Below are positions 35,377 through 44,141 of a stretch of 64,000 nt of DNA, piece after piece. Every line of letters starts with the position of its first letter. Within the stretch, counting starts at the first letter, position 1. A program made the position numbers and the translations under genes. The DNA comes from an uncultured Saprospiraceae bacterium (GTDB lineage Bacteria > Bacteroidota > Bacteroidia > Chitinophagales > Saprospiraceae): positions 62,001 to 126,000 of the forward strand of contig CALFWO010000028.1 of the NCBI GenBank assembly GCA_937928045.1, written 5' to 3'. A model generated the notes under the pieces. The model had not been told where the DNA came from and ran no database searches. It saw nothing but the letters and a program-made list of their open reading frames with translations.

Positions 35377-37407
35377 TTGAAATATCCCACTACCTTTAAG
35401 GACAATACCCAAGACAGTTACCACGGCACCATCATCAAAGATCCTTATCGCTGGCTAGAAGATGACAACAGCAAAGCCACCAAAGAATGGGTCATCGCGC
35501 AGAACAAAGTAACCTTTGACTATTTGAATCAAATTCCCTTTCGAAGAAAGATCAAAAATCGACTTAAAGAACTTTGGAACTACGAACGATTTTCGACACC
35601 GATTTTAGTGGCTGAACAGCGATATATATTTAGGAATGATGGTTTGCAGAATCAGGCAATTCTGTATAAGTTGTTGGAAGACGATCAGTTGAAAATTATA
35701 TTGGATCCAAATGAATTTTCGGCAGACGGAACTACCTCTTTGGGGGAATACAGTTTTTCTAAGGATGGAAAATATTTGGCCTACCAGATTTCAGAAGGAG
35801 GGTCAGATTGGAGAAAAATAAAAATTCTGGAACTGGCTTCGGGTGAACATTTGGCAGATGAATTGGAGCAAATCAAGTTCTCCGGTATGAGTTGGCAAGG
35901 AAATGGTTTTTACTATAGTCGATATCCAAAGCCAAAATCAGGAGATGAACTCTCAGCTCGAAATGTTCATCACAAGCTGTATTTCCACAAGGTCAATACG
36001 GCACAGTCTGATGATATTTTGATTCACGAAACTCCAGACTTTCCGAATCGCGGTGTATTTGCCAACACCACTGATGATCAAAGATTCACTGGAATTGGAC
36101 TTTGGGAATCTACCTCAGGAAATGCGTTGTACTTTTTAGACCGAGAGAATGCTAATGTCAAAACTGCCATCTTCGAGGAGATCTCTCACGATTTTAGCTT
36201 GGTTGGAAATATTGGGAACGATTTATTAATATTAACGAATTATCATGCGGATAATAATCGAGTGATCATTGTCGATTCGCGAAATCCTTCCCAAAAGAAT
36301 TGGCGCAATCTTATTCCTGAATCCGAAGACAAACTCGAAGATATCGAATTGATCGGGGATAAAATCTTTGCTACTTATACCCACAATGTAAGTAGCAAGG
36401 TTCGAGTATTCGATCTGGCTGGAAAGCCATTGGAAGATGTTAAGCTCCCGGGCATTGGCACCATTGGTGCGATTCATGCTAAGCGAAATAGTGAAACCGG
36501 TTTTTTTACTTATACTTCCTTTACGCAACCGGCGACGATATATTCACTTGATGTCAAGGACCATAGTACTCGAATTTATAAGGCTCCTAAAGTAAAGTTT
36601 GATCCGACCCTTTTTGAAACCAAACAAATTTGGTACGACAGCAAAGATGGAACAAAGGTTCCGATGTTTATCACGTACAAAAAAGGAATCAAGTTGGATG
36701 GCAACAATCCTACCCTGCTTTATGGCTACGGAGGATTTAATGTTTCTGTGCCCCCTGCGTTTTCAGTACAGCGCGCTGTTTTTATAGAAAATGGAGGCGT
36801 ATTTGTAGTGGCAAATATTAGAGGTGGCGGAGAGTTTGGGAAAAAATGGCACCAGGCGGGAACATTGGCTAGCAAGCAAAATGTATTTGATGATTTCATC
36901 GCAGCGGCCGAATATTTAATAAAACATCAATATACAAGCTCTGAGAATTTAGGAATTGAGGGAGGCTCAAATGGTGGTCTTTTGGTTGGTGCCTGCATGA
37001 CCCAAAGACCTGAATTATTTGCAGTAGCCTTTCCTCGAGTGGGTGTATTGGATATGTTGCGCTATGATAAATTTACGATTGGTCGTGCATGGAGTACGGA
37101 TTATGGATTGAGTGAAAATAAAGATGCATTTAAATACCTCTTTGCCTATTCTCCATTACACAATGTGCGTTGTGAAAAATATCCAGCGACTATGGTGATG
37201 ACTGCAGATCATGATGATCGTGTTGTTCCAGCGCATTCATTCAAATTCGCTGCTACTTTGCAGGATCATCAGAAAGGAAATAATCCAGTTTTGATTCGAA
37301 TAGAAACTTCTGCTGGACATGGTGCTGGAAAACCGATTAGCAAACTCATTGACGAAGCAGCAGATTTATTAAGTTTTATGTTCTATAATATGAAAGCCAC
37401 CATTTGA
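35377..37407 (+). CDS. Prolyl oligopeptidase (S9A family)
   Basis: A 676-residue cytosolic serine peptidase that cleaves small peptides after proline. The N-terminus opens YHGTIIKDPYRWLEDDNS, typical of S9A. Residues about 65-400 are a beta-propeller that gates access. The C-terminal alpha/beta-hydrolase domain has the nucleophile in GGSNGGLLVGA (about residue 531), the Asp in TADHDDRVVP and the His in TSAGHGAGKP. These give a complete triad, and the family signature DYGL is present. There is no signal peptide, so it acts on imported peptides. The start is TTG at 35377; no ATG is available upstream or close downstream. It is 6-9 bp from the next GNAT gene and so probably co-transcribed with it. 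Confidence 0.93.
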   Translation: MKYPTTFKDNTQDSYHGTIIKDPYRWLEDDNSKATKEWVIAQNKVTFDYLNQIPFRRKIKNRLKELWNYERFSTPILVAEQRYIFRNDGLQNQAILYKLLEDDQLKIILDPNEFSADGTTSLGEYSFSKDGKYLAYQISEGGSDWRKIKILELASGEHLADELEQIKFSGMSWQGNGFYYSRYPKPKSGDELSARNVHHKLYFHKVNTAQSDDILIHETPDFPNRGVFANTTDDQRFTGIGLWESTSGNALYFLDRENANVKTAIFEEISHDFSLVGNIGNDLLILTNYHADNNRVIIVDSRNPSQKNWRNLIPESEDKLEDIELIGDKIFATYTHNVSSKVRVFDLAGKPLEDVKLPGIGTIGAIHAKRNSETGFFTYTSFTQPATIYSLDVKDHSTRIYKAPKVKFDPTLFETKQIWYDSKDGTKVPMFITYKKGIKLDGNNPTLLYGYGGFNVSVPPAFSVQRAVFIENGGVFVVANIRGGGEFGKKWHQAGTLASKQNVFDDFIAAAEYLIKHQYTSSENLGIEGGSNGGLLVGACMTQRPELFAVAFPRVGVLDMLRYDKFTIGRAWSTDYGLSENKDAFKYLFAYSPLHNVRCEKYPATMVMTADHDDRVVPAHSFKFAATLQDHQKGNNPVLIRIETSAGHGAGKPISKLIDEAADLLSFMFYNMKATI

Positions 37408-37416
37408 TAAATCTTG

Positions 37417-38001
37417 ATGGACAAACAGCCACAAAGCTCAATTTCTAATCTTTTTGATTCTGACAAATTCCAATTGGAACGAGTTGAAGAATTCATGTTG
37501 GATCGAAACGATATTATGAATTTGAAAGCTTTACTTGCCAGTTGTTTTCCGGAATATCCCGAGCAATCCACTTTTTTCACTCAATTACCAAGTTTTCGCT
37601 ATCTCGCTCACTTCGATAATCAACTTATCGGCCATTTGGGAGTAGATTTTAGAATGATTAATAATGGTGGTCAAATTTGTAAAGCACTTTGTATTTCTGA
37701 TGTCTGTGTAAAGGCGGGATTTCGTAAAAATCAGCTCGCTTCCAAAATGCTTCAACAATTGGAAAACGACGCTAGAGAAAAGCAAATTGATTTCAATATT
37801 TTAATCGCAAATGACTCTAAGATTTACCAGCATTTAGGCTACCACAACTGCGCGAATAAATTTCGTTGGTTAATGATTCAAAAGTCTCATAGTCTGGGAG
37901 TTGTACAAAGAAACTTAGGTCGAAATGCCTTTATGATTAAGTCAATCTCTGGAAAAAAATGGTCCAATAATGTCACCGACTTGCTAGGACCGATATTCTA
38001 A
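37417..38001 (+). CDS. GNAT family N-acetyltransferase
   Basis: A 194-residue acetyltransferase. The acetyl-CoA-binding segment is weakly conserved: CISDVCVKAGFRKNQLASKM (about 92-111), in which GFRKNQLAS replaces the typical Q/RxxGxGxA. The C-terminal part has NDSKIYQHLGY (about 136), the usual Y-x-x-x-G-F/Y motif. Cytoplasmic; substrate unknown. Start: ATG at 37417 was preferred over the TTG directly before it. It begins 9 bp after the prolyl oligopeptidase gene. Curiously, the codons near 37717-37732 repeat 16 bases of the intergenic hairpin array found at 32.4 kb. Confidence 0.8.
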   Translation: MDKQPQSSISNLFDSDKFQLERVEEFMLDRNDIMNLKALLASCFPEYPEQSTFFTQLPSFRYLAHFDNQLIGHLGVDFRMINNGGQICKALCISDVCVKAGFRKNQLASKMLQQLENDAREKQIDFNILIANDSKIYQHLGYHNCANKFRWLMIQKSHSLGVVQRNLGRNAFMIKSISGKKWSNNVTDLLGPIF

Positions 38002-38034
38002 TCCTAAAATAGCCCCGCAGCCATTATGAATGGC

Positions 38035-38043
38035 TATATTTGC
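38035..38043 (+). promoter_or_regulatory. Probable -7 element of the acyl-CoA dehydrogenase gene
   Basis: TATATTTGC is an exact match to TAnnTTTGC, 68 bases before the ATG at 38112. It fits a monocistronic gene that also has its own terminator. Confidence 0.5.
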
Positions 38044-38111
38044 AGCAATTTTGTGGGTCCAAATCCAACCAATCTATGGACTCCTGCGTTAAATAAAATA
38101 AAACCAAGCTA

Positions 38112-39263
38112 ATGACGGTTGAACAGTTTAGTGAGAATCTAGATCTCATAGAAAATAGTGCGAGAGATTTTGCCGAAAAACATATCCGGCCTTATGTAAT
38201 GGAATGGGATGAAGCACAACACTTTCCAGTAGATTTATTCAGAAAATTAGGAGAACAAGGCTTTATGGGCGTGTTGGTTCCTGAGGAGTACGGAGGATCT
38301 GGATTAGGATATCAAGAATACATTACAGTGATTACTGAAGTTGCTAAAGTCTGCGGTTCAATCGGATTGTCGCTGGCAGCTCATAATTCTTTGTGCACCA
38401 ATCATATTTTGACTTTCGGTACAGAAGAGCAAAAGAAAAAATACTTACCGAAATTGGCTACAGCAGAACATATCGGAGCTTGGGGATTAACCGAGCCAAA
38501 TACTGGATCCGATGCTGGTCGTATGCAAACTGTGGCAGTAAAAGATGGAGATCACTATGTGATCAATGGCGCAAAGAGTTGGATTACGCACGGAAAGTCC
38601 GGGGATATTGCTGTTGTTATCGTTAGAACTGGTGAATTGCTAGATTCACATGGTATGTCCGCTTTTGTTATCGAGCGCGGAACGCCAGGATTCAAAGCAG
38701 GAAAGAAAGAAAATAAATTAGGAATGCGGGCTTCAGAAACCTGCGAGATGATATTTGAAAATTGCCGAGTTCATAAAGATCAAATGTTGGGCAACGAAGG
38801 CGAAGGATTTATCCAATCTATGAAGATATTGGATGGCGGTAGAATCTCTATTGCGGCGCTTTCCATTGGTATCGCAAAAGGTGCTTATGAAGCATCTGTG
38901 AAATATGCAAAAGAGCGAGAGCAATTTGGAAAACCAATCGCATCTTTCCAGGGCATTAGTTTTAAATTAGCAGATATGGCGACTAAGATTGAGGCTGCAG
39001 AGTTGCTGACCAGACAGGCTGCCTTTTTGAAGAATGCCGGTAAAAAAATGACTAAGGAATCTGCCATGGCCAAGTATTATGCCAGTGAAGTTGCAGTCGA
39101 AGTATCTACCGATGGTGTTCAAATCTTCGGTGGCTATGGCTACACGAAAGACTTTCCTGTTGAAAAATTTTATCGTGATTCAAAACTTTGTACAATTGGC
39201 GAAGGGACTTCTGAGATTCAAAAGTTGGTGATTTCCCGAGAGGTTTTGAAAGGAAATATTTAA
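38112..39263 (+). CDS. Acyl-CoA dehydrogenase
   Basis: A 383-residue FAD-dependent acyl-CoA dehydrogenase (first oxidation step of beta-oxidation or of branched-chain amino acid degradation). The acyl-CoA dehydrogenase signature GAWGLTEPNTGSDAGRMQT lies near residues 121-140. The C-terminal signature, beginning QIFGGYGYTKDFPVEKFYRD, is near 336-355 and includes an arginine/FAD segment. The catalytic Glu lies in IGEGTSEIQ near residue 370, the position used by short/medium-chain and most other acyl-CoA dehydrogenases (not the 255-type of isovaleryl-CoA dehydrogenase). Substrate chain length cannot be read. Single gene with its own promoter and terminator. Confidence 0.95.
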   Translation: MTVEQFSENLDLIENSARDFAEKHIRPYVMEWDEAQHFPVDLFRKLGEQGFMGVLVPEEYGGSGLGYQEYITVITEVAKVCGSIGLSLAAHNSLCTNHILTFGTEEQKKKYLPKLATAEHIGAWGLTEPNTGSDAGRMQTVAVKDGDHYVINGAKSWITHGKSGDIAVVIVRTGELLDSHGMSAFVIERGTPGFKAGKKENKLGMRASETCEMIFENCRVHKDQMLGNEGEGFIQSMKILDGGRISIAALSIGIAKGAYEASVKYAKEREQFGKPIASFQGISFKLADMATKIEAAELLTRQAAFLKNAGKKMTKESAMAKYYASEVAVEVSTDGVQIFGGYGYTKDFPVEKFYRDSKLCTIGEGTSEIQKLVISREVLKGNI

Positions 39264-39283
39264 TAAAGAATATTAGATATAAA

Positions 39284-39326
39284 AAAGCCGTTAGGGACGA
39301 TTGATATCGTTACTAACGGCTTTTTC
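39284..39326. terminator. Bidirectional Rho-independent terminator
   Basis: AAAGCCGTTAG pairs with CTAACGGCTTT, with an A run left and a T run right. It serves the acyl-CoA dehydrogenase gene and, leftward, the head-repeat adhesin gene ending at 39419. Confidence 0.9.
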
Positions 39327-39418
39327 GGTTTTTGGAATTAGATGGAGAATGTGACAAATCTGCAAACATCTTTTGACCAATCGGAGATTATTTTATTCAT
39401 TAGAAGTTGGCTGTTATT

Positions 39419-42400
39419 TTACTTCATCTCTTTAGTTCCTACTTGCGGCTTGCTAATCTCGTTATTTAACATCAAGGCCTTCAACTCGGCAACTTCAGCT
39501 GCCAATTTATTGTAGTTCTCCTTTTGAATGTGAAGACCTTGTTTTAATTGAGCATTTTCCTGAGATAATTCCTGCACTGCTTTTACCAATGGAACTACAA
39601 AAGTTGCGTACCTCAAACCATATAAGTCATTATCATTTTGAGGCCTGTCTACTCCACTGAAATCATAACCAAGTGATTCTGCCATTTGTTCTACCTCCTG
39701 CGCTATAAATCCAGAATAAACTCTGGCCTCTTTTTCTTTTAAAGCCCTAATAGCATGAACATCTTCTAGATCTCGTTCACCTCGTAATTTTCGATCCAAA
39801 GCTTCTGCTTTTAAGTTATAAGTGACTGGTTTCAAAAGATTGATAAATGCTAATCCTGGAACCTCATTGACGATATTTTTTTTAAATCGACCGTCGGAAA
39901 CATTGCTCCAACCATCATATCCACCAATAGAATTTATGAAAGTGCTTCCAATACGAACTTGATTGCTAGCCGTAACCACCGTTTCATAGCCAAATGCATT
40001 TGCATTAACCAAACCACCAGAAGATCCTGAGGCGACTTCGGTAGAGCTGCCGCAGAATACGCTGCTAGATCCAGTGGTAAGATCTCTACCTGCTTGATAT
40101 CCGATGAAGGTATTATTATTTCCTTCCGTTAAAGTAGGAGCGGCAATATTTCCAACAGCTGTGTTAAATCCACCTTCAGTGATTTGGTCTGAAGCGGATT
40201 CGCCAATAATTGTATTTGCAAAACCAGAAGTCAAATCATGTGCCGCTTCGTTACCCACCAAAACATTTCTGTTCGCCGTTGTTGATAAATGACCAGTTTG
40301 ATAACCTAGAAAAGTATTCTCATTTCCGGTCGTAGTTTTACCTGCCTGATGTCCAATCAGTGTATTACCTCCGGTTCCTGAACCTGATTCAAAATCTCTA
40401 CCAGCCTCAAATCCAATACACACTATTGGAGTAGCAGTTGTAATTTTTTGTCCCGCGTCAGCTCCAATAAAAATTGATCCAATCCCTCTTGAATCATTCC
40501 CAGCTCCATTACCTAAGATAATATTGTTTTGAAGTGTGAATGGTGTATTTACCGCTCCATTGCCAATTATAATGTTTCCATTATTATTGGGAAAAGTTAT
40601 CGCTGCCTTGGTGCCTAAATTGTCATCTTCAATATCCCTTATTACCATTGCCTCTTCGTTATCCAAAACAACCTGAATCTGATTCAGATTAAAATCATTA
40701 GGCATAGTCGTTACATAAGTATCGTTATCAGTATCTTTAATCAATTCTGAATCAACACCTATCACTACATCAGATAAATCAACAGCATTTCCATTAGTGA
40801 TAGAAAGCAAACCATTGTTCAAATTTAGATTTTGGAATTCATTGCCTACGATAAAGTCACCATCGGTATGAAGATCAACATATCTTTTTGTTGCAGCATC
40901 ATTGACGTCAACAGGGGCCGCCACATTTATTATTCTCTCGATGGCCATATTCAAACTTTGACTAGCGATATGACTGCCTAAATTATCCTTTAATGATCCT
41001 AAATCTAACTTTGAATTTATTCCTCCTTCCATAACATTCAAACTATCATTTATCAAAGCCAAATTTGAAATTTTTTCATTGCTACTATCTGCATCTGCAT
41101 CTTGGTGCATATCTACATATTGTTTAGTAGCAGCTTCATTTCCGGAGATAGGATCTGCTAAATCAATAATTGATTTTCCTTGCATATTTATAGCTGCAGT
41201 AGCTATATGATTTCCCAGATTGTCGTTTCCAACTGAAGATAAATCCACGGTATGGTTTATTCCTGCCTCTTTGATTGTAAGTATACTTGAGCCTACATTT
41301 AAGGAGGTTATGGTTTCATTATTTACATTGTTATCATTATCCTCTTCCAAGGAAATCCAATTAATTCCGTCGAAACCTTCAAATTCACTACCATTGAATC
41401 TTACAGTACCCGCTTCAGGATTTACATTAGATGAATTCCCTAAAATCAATGCACCATTTAATTCTAGTTGTTCTTTTGGGTCATTGGTTCCAAAACCGAC
41501 CTTACCATTTTTCAAGATAACCACTGCATTACTTCTAGAGGAGTTACCGTCTCCATTACCAATTATTAGTATTGGACTTAATGGGCCTAATGCTTCGTCC
41601 GCCGGAACAATAGGATCATTGTATATTCCTAATGCAATCGATTGTTGAGCATTCGCAATGGTTGATTTTCCCATGCTTGTACTTTCTTTCCCTTGCGCTT
41701 TACTAGAACTACCTAGTGCCGTTGAATTGGCTGCGTCAGCCATATTTTCTTTACCTAAGGCAATTGCACTATTTGAATTTGCTACCGCTTCAAGACCCAT
41801 TGCAATGGAAAGGGCTCCAGTCGCATAAGATTCTTGTCCAAAAGCAAAGGATTGATTTCCTGTAGCTCCAACAATATCACCGAAAGCTACTGACTGATTT
41901 CCTGTGGCTTCTACGTCATGGCCCATGGCAATGGCGTTATTACCCGTAGCTTTTGTTCCGTCCCCCATGGCAATACTACCATTTCCAGAAGCAGTAACGC
42001 CTCTTCCAAATCCAAAGGAATTCGATCCAATCTTTGAAGGTTCCCATTGAGAACCATTCACTGAACCGCCCCGCAATGCTGATTTGGAATGATCAAAAAA
42101 TATTAACGTATCGGAAGTTGTTCCTGTGCTAGGAAGGTCAATACTTCCAACTACAAAATTAGTAGTTGTATTATCAACAGTAGAATTGATGGTTGTTCCA
42201 TTTTTTTCAAAAATGACATTAACATCTGACTTTATTTCTTGCCAAGCCTGATCAAAATAACAGAAACTTTCGGTCTCTATATCAAAGACTAGAAGTCCTG
42301 CGGCAGGATTAATGATATTCAGTCTTTCTTGGGTTGTTAAGCGTGGAATAAGTATTCCTTTGTTGTTAGATTTAACATCCAAAATTGCAGAGGAATCAGC

Positions 42401-42496
42401 TTGACTGGCATCATCATTAAGAGCGACCGATTGAGCTAGTATTGATGAAAAATGTACAAAAACTGAAAAAACAAAGAAGGTAACCAATCTCTTCAT
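39419..42496 (-). CDS. Secreted head-repeat adhesin with C-terminal S74 intramolecular chaperone domain
   Basis: A 1025-residue exported protein (signal peptide FFVFSVFVHFSSILAQ). Residues about 150-310 are YadA-head-type repeats in which each unit contains the pattern S-x-A-x-G-x-x-x-x-A-x-G (for example GSIAMGDGTKATGNNAIAMG). A middle region repeats SLNMAIERIINVAAPVDVND and KQYVDMHQDADAD-like blocks, as in phage-tail-like fibres. More head repeats follow (about 640-860). From S867 the C-terminus is a peptidase S74 intramolecular chaperone domain (SDGRFKKNI... with self-cleavage expected before S867), ending in a coiled coil. It should form a trimeric fibre. There is no T9SS sorting domain. 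A 29-bp palindrome sits just before its start. Confidence 0.9.
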   Translation of the reverse strand: MKRLVTFFVFSVFVHFSSILAQSVALNDDASQADSSAILDVKSNNKGILIPRLTTQERLNIINPAAGLLVFDIETESFCYFDQAWQEIKSDVNVIFEKNGTTINSTVDNTTTNFVVGSIDLPSTGTTSDTLIFFDHSKSALRGGSVNGSQWEPSKIGSNSFGFGRGVTASGNGSIAMGDGTKATGNNAIAMGHDVEATGNQSVAFGDIVGATGNQSFAFGQESYATGALSIAMGLEAVANSNSAIALGKENMADAANSTALGSSSKAQGKESTSMGKSTIANAQQSIALGIYNDPIVPADEALGPLSPILIIGNGDGNSSRSNAVVILKNGKVGFGTNDPKEQLELNGALILGNSSNVNPEAGTVRFNGSEFEGFDGINWISLEEDNDNNVNNETITSLNVGSSILTIKEAGINHTVDLSSVGNDNLGNHIATAAINMQGKSIIDLADPISGNEAATKQYVDMHQDADADSSNEKISNLALINDSLNVMEGGINSKLDLGSLKDNLGSHIASQSLNMAIERIINVAAPVDVNDAATKRYVDLHTDGDFIVGNEFQNLNLNNGLLSITNGNAVDLSDVVIGVDSELIKDTDNDTYVTTMPNDFNLNQIQVVLDNEEAMVIRDIEDDNLGTKAAITFPNNNGNIIIGNGAVNTPFTLQNNIILGNGAGNDSRGIGSIFIGADAGQKITTATPIVCIGFEAGRDFESGSGTGGNTLIGHQAGKTTTGNENTFLGYQTGHLSTTANRNVLVGNEAAHDLTSGFANTIIGESASDQITEGGFNTAVGNIAAPTLTEGNNNTFIGYQAGRDLTTGSSSVFCGSSTEVASGSSGGLVNANAFGYETVVTASNQVRIGSTFINSIGGYDGWSNVSDGRFKKNIVNEVPGLAFINLLKPVTYNLKAEALDRKLRGERDLEDVHAIRALKEKEARVYSGFIAQEVEQMAESLGYDFSGVDRPQNDNDLYGLRYATFVVPLVKAVQELSQENAQLKQGLHIQKENYNKLAAEVAELKALMLNNEISKPQVGTKEMK

Positions 42497-42501
42497 GACA
42501 A

Positions 42502-42530
42502 ATATTTAAGCATTTCAAATGCTCAAATAT
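42502..42530. promoter_or_regulatory. 29-bp near-perfect palindrome upstream of the adhesin start
   Basis: The sequence 42502-42530 is symmetric about 42516 with only one mismatched pair (42508/42524); the perfect inner part is AGCATTT-C-AAATGCT. It ends 5 bp from the start codon at 42496. It could be an operator or a hairpin that controls translation of the adhesin. Confidence 0.7.
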
Positions 42531-42576
42531 CTAGTCATTTCAAAACTTTTCTTTCATACTAAAGGGTGAATTTCGT

Positions 42577-43692
42577 TTATAGTTTAATCCCTTTCTTTGT
42601 ATCGGCACTGATGGCATTCTTATTAACCATAACCGAAACCGTTTTCATATTGAAATAAGCTTCAGACATATATAGATATCCTTTGTATGGTCCTCGCTCT
42701 CCCCATGAATTTTTGATCAAGTAATACTTATTTCCATTTTGATCTTTTGCTGAACCCACTAAGTGCATCAAGTGATCATCTGTGGTAGCATAAGATTCGA
42801 ATGCTGCTTGTCTGTTTGCTTGATTTACCTCCATTTCAGGCATAATGGTATTGAAAAGATTTTCGCTTTTTGGATCTTTAGGGAGAATGGCTAAACCATC
42901 ATTTTGCGAAAACCCTTTTTCACTGACATCTCCATCCCATGCGACGCTATATCCGTTCTGAAGTGCTTCATCTACAATTGAGCCTAAGTTATTCAAAGGC
43001 ACATTGTAAAAGGCCCCATTAGAATAGTTATCAGGAATCTCAAGGATGAAATTTTGATAAAAAGGATGGTGGGTAAAAGAGGTAAAGTTTAGGTAATTAT
43101 CCTCTTTAATTCCCATTTCTTTTGCAAAGGAAACTGGCGTAAACTTTTTGCCATTAAATTCAAATTCGGAAGGGACCGAGCCGAGATATACATCCAGGAT
43201 CGCGGACACTGCATTTTTCCATTTTGGAGATAATTTTTTCGTTTTAATTAGACCATTTAGAAAGCCAGTCAAAACATTCGCGAGTTCTTTATGATCATGC
43301 GCTTCTTTTTCAGAAGTTCGACCAGAAAAAGCAGTTTCTGGAATCATACCTTTTGTGGCAGCTATATTCATCAAGTCATGAGACAAACTTCCTTGAGAAA
43401 AATTTGCTTTTCCTTGTCTCAAAACGAAATTCTGAGCTTTGTCCAAATAAATATTTCTTACGACGAACATTTCTGACAAATCGGTTTTAGATTGTCCATT
43501 TTTTATGACTTCGGATTCGAGAAAAGATGCGGTTGCAAAAGACCAGCAAGTGCCTGTTTTTCCTTGGCTTTTTACTGCAGTACATTCCACCTTATTTGTG
43601 GGTGTAAATTTATAAGATGGCTTTAAATCTACTTGGGCGATAGTAAAATTAATAGTTGTAATAAAGCACAATAGCAATGTTGAAAATTTCAT
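42577..43692 (-). CDS. Secreted C1 cysteine peptidase (bleomycin hydrolase / aminopeptidase C type)
   Basis: A 371-residue papain-fold peptidase with the catalytic Cys in QGKTGTCWSFATASFLESE and His in DDHLMHLVGSAKD, followed by Asn in YLIKNSWGERGPYKGY. The cluster matches the bleomycin-hydrolase/PepC branch of C1, as the N-x-T-G-T-C-W and K-N-S-W-G motifs show. A signal peptide (MKFSTLLLCFITTINFTIAQ) starts at ATG 43692; the extension to 43773 is a hydrophobic upstream frame that does not read as a single good signal peptide. Unlike cytosolic PepC, this one is exported and so acts on extracytoplasmic peptides. Single gene. Confidence 0.9.
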   Translation of the reverse strand: MKFSTLLLCFITTINFTIAQVDLKPSYKFTPTNKVECTAVKSQGKTGTCWSFATASFLESEVIKNGQSKTDLSEMFVVRNIYLDKAQNFVLRQGKANFSQGSLSHDLMNIAATKGMIPETAFSGRTSEKEAHDHKELANVLTGFLNGLIKTKKLSPKWKNAVSAILDVYLGSVPSEFEFNGKKFTPVSFAKEMGIKEDNYLNFTSFTHHPFYQNFILEIPDNYSNGAFYNVPLNNLGSIVDEALQNGYSVAWDGDVSEKGFSQNDGLAILPKDPKSENLFNTIMPEMEVNQANRQAAFESYATTDDHLMHLVGSAKDQNGNKYYLIKNSWGERGPYKGYLYMSEAYFNMKTVSVMVNKNAISADTKKGIKL

Positions 43693-44042
43693 TATCGTTT
43701 TATTAGTTGGTATTAGCTCAAAATACAAAAACATGAAAGAAATTATAGCTAAAAACGAAATGAATATTAGCAATTGTTAATCAACTAATATTTAGATTCT
43801 ATCGAGTTGGTTTAATGTTAATTTTTTTGATGATGGTCAAGTATAATATTCATGATTAAACTGCAAAATTACTGTTAAAATAAAAATTGGAAAAACAAGC
43901 TTAAATCAGAGAATATATTCATTAATTCTTGCCTTAATATTTAGAATTTGATTCTTCAGATTGAATTTATATTGAATATTGAGATTAAAATCGATGATTT
44001 ATATCAGTAAAAGAGACAGATTTGGCAAAATTTAGCTAAATA

Positions 44043-44069
44043 TTGCCCAAATATTAACGTTTAGGGCAA
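44043..44069. promoter_or_regulatory. Dyad upstream of the H1-like gene
   Basis: TTGCCC at 44043-44048 is the inverse complement of GGGCAA at 44064-44069, with an AT-rich 15-base spacer. It lies about 40 bp above the -7 element and could be a regulator site. Confidence 0.35.
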
Positions 44070-44109
44070 CAAAATATATAAATATGCAGTAATGTTTAAA
44101 TATTACTTA

Positions 44110-44117
44110 TAACTTTG
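44110..44117 (+). promoter_or_regulatory. Probable -7 element of the H1-like gene
   Basis: TAACTTTG matches TAnnTTTG and lies 24 bases before the ATG at 44142. No convincing upstream TTG element was found. Confidence 0.45.
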
Positions 44118-44141
44118 TATTAAACAAATCCAACATCTGTT

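Larger units (their letters stand above)
43693..44141. other. AT-rich divergent intergenic region
   Basis: About 450 bp, extremely AT-rich, between the leftward C1 peptidase and the rightward H1-like gene. It contains a dyad at 44043-44069 (TTGCCC ... GGGCAA) and a TAACTTTG promoter element at 44110-44117 near the H1-like gene. No gene was seen; the extension of the peptidase frame to 43773 is judged non-coding. Confidence 0.5.

Noticed and set aside
35377-37407. Secreted form of prolyl oligopeptidase
   Set aside because: No signal peptide is present from the TTG start and the N-terminus matches the family's cytosolic form.
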